Source of the DNA: Deltaproteobacteria bacterium
Lineage (GTDB): Bacteria > Desulfobacterota > GWC2-55-46
Reading direction: 5' to 3'
NCBI GenBank assembly: GCA_016218095.1
Contig: JACREV010000015.1
Coordinates: forward strand, 1 to 6,304
DNA: 6,304 nucleotides
The number at the start of each line of letters is the position of its first letter. Positions within the stretch are counted from its first letter, which is position 1. This document shows positions 5,804 to 6,304 of the stretch, piece after piece. The translations under genes and the position numbers were made by a program. Below the pieces are notes generated by a model. The model saw nothing but the letters and a program-made list of their open reading frames with translations, did not search any database and had not been told where the DNA came from.

Positions 5804-6304
5804 ATGCCAAAAAAGATGCTGGTCACCGGCTCAAGCGGGCTCATCGGGAGCGAGGTCGTAGTCCACTTCTGCGCTAACGGCTACGATGTATACGGCATAG
5901 ACTGCAACATGAGGGCCTCTTTCTTCGGGGAGAAGGGCGACACCCGCTGGAACCAGTTGAGGCTTCTTGAAAAATACAGGAACTTCCGCCATATCGAGCT
6001 CGACATAAGGGATAGAGACGGCGTTTTGAGGGAGATGGCCGCGTTGAGGCCCGACTGCATCGTCCACACCGCGGCCCAGCCGAGCCACGACCTTGCCGCG
6101 AGCCGCCCCTTTGAGGACTTCGACACGAACGCCGTGGGGACGCTGAACCTCCTGGAGGCCGCGCGCCGCTCGTGCCCGGAGTCGCCCTTTGTCCACATGT
6201 CGACGAACAAGGTATATGGGGACGCCCCCAACGAGCTGAAGCTCGTGGAGCTCCCCACCCGCTGGGACTACGCGGACCCGGAATACAAAGACGGCATAAA
6301 AGAG
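5804..6304 (+). CDS. NAD-dependent nucleotide-sugar epimerase, CDP-paratose 2-epimerase-like (3' end outside window)
   Basis: The reading frame is open from ATG 5804 to the window edge: 167 codons, with the C-terminal part missing. It is an extended short-chain dehydrogenase/reductase acting in the cytoplasm on nucleotide sugars. The NAD-binding fold starts with VTGSSGLIGSE (7-17, Gly9-x2-Gly12-x2-Gly15), and Asp33 closes the second strand as expected for an NAD ribose contact. HTAAQPSHD (88-96) follows. STNKVYGDAPNELKLVEL (133-150) then TRWDY resembles CDP-paratose 2-epimerase (tyvelose epimerase)-type enzymes, where the Thr of this block helps catalysis. The catalytic Tyr-x3-Lys pair should lie just past the window edge and cannot be checked. 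The closest-looking family is CDP-paratose 2-epimerase, but the true sugar substrate could differ. It follows the export genes, consistent with precursor supply for a surface polysaccharide. Confidence 0.88.
   Translation, partial: MPKKMLVTGSSGLIGSEVVVHFCANGYDVYGIDCNMRASFFGEKGDTRWNQLRLLEKYRNFRHIELDIRDRDGVLREMAALRPDCIVHTAAQPSHDLAASRPFEDFDTNAVGTLNLLEAARRSCPESPFVHMSTNKVYGDAPNELKLVELPTRWDYADPEYKDGIKE

Noticed and set aside
5831..6258. Two minus-strand open frames opposite the epimerase start
   Set aside because: The plus-strand frame shows a clean NAD-binding fold and the STNKVYGD block, so the antisense frames are artefacts.

Overview
The window reads as a surface-polysaccharide export and biosynthesis locus from a GC-rich Gram-negative bacterium. 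Two proteins only make sense in a cell with an outer membrane: a Wza-like SLBB export protein and a Wzi-family beta-barrel. The protein families and general style would fit a Desulfobacterota/Deltaproteobacteria-like lineage, but that placement is inference from memory and no taxonomic marker is present.

Layout. Positions 1-207 hold no supportable gene, only short inverted repeats. On the minus strand, 208-1155 encodes a complete MoxR-family AAA+ ATPase. A 104-bp divergent intergenic region (1156-1259) carries two good sigma70-like promoter candidates for the MoxR gene. On the plus strand, 1260-2006 encodes an exported PAP2-superfamily phosphatase. The gap 2007-2151 contains the best promoter in the window (TTGACA, 17 bp, TATCTT), followed by a leader of about 80 nt with short palindromes. 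Next comes 2152-4200, a large export protein with about five SLBB domains. It overlaps by 14 nt the TTG-started Wzi-family capsule assembly gene (4187-5677). A 126-bp gap with a C8 tract leads to 5804-6304, the 5' part of an NAD-dependent nucleotide-sugar epimerase resembling CDP-paratose 2-epimerase, cut by the window edge.

How they may work together (inference): the epimerase would make a nucleotide-sugar precursor. The SLBB protein would form the periplasmic/outer-membrane channel for a finished polymer, and the Wzi-like barrel would help retain or organise it at the surface. The PAP2 protein could dephosphorylate a lipid or isoprenoid pyrophosphate in the periplasm. The MoxR ATPase is divergent, lacks its usual DUF58/VWA partners within the window, and may be unrelated to the polysaccharide genes.

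I found no RNA genes, insertion sequences, CRISPR arrays or clear attachment sites. The locus is mostly recognisable biology. The less ordinary points are the long, non-lipoprotein SLBB protein, the TTG-started overlapping Wzi gene, a possibly leaderless moxR transcript, and the palindrome-rich leader before the export operon.
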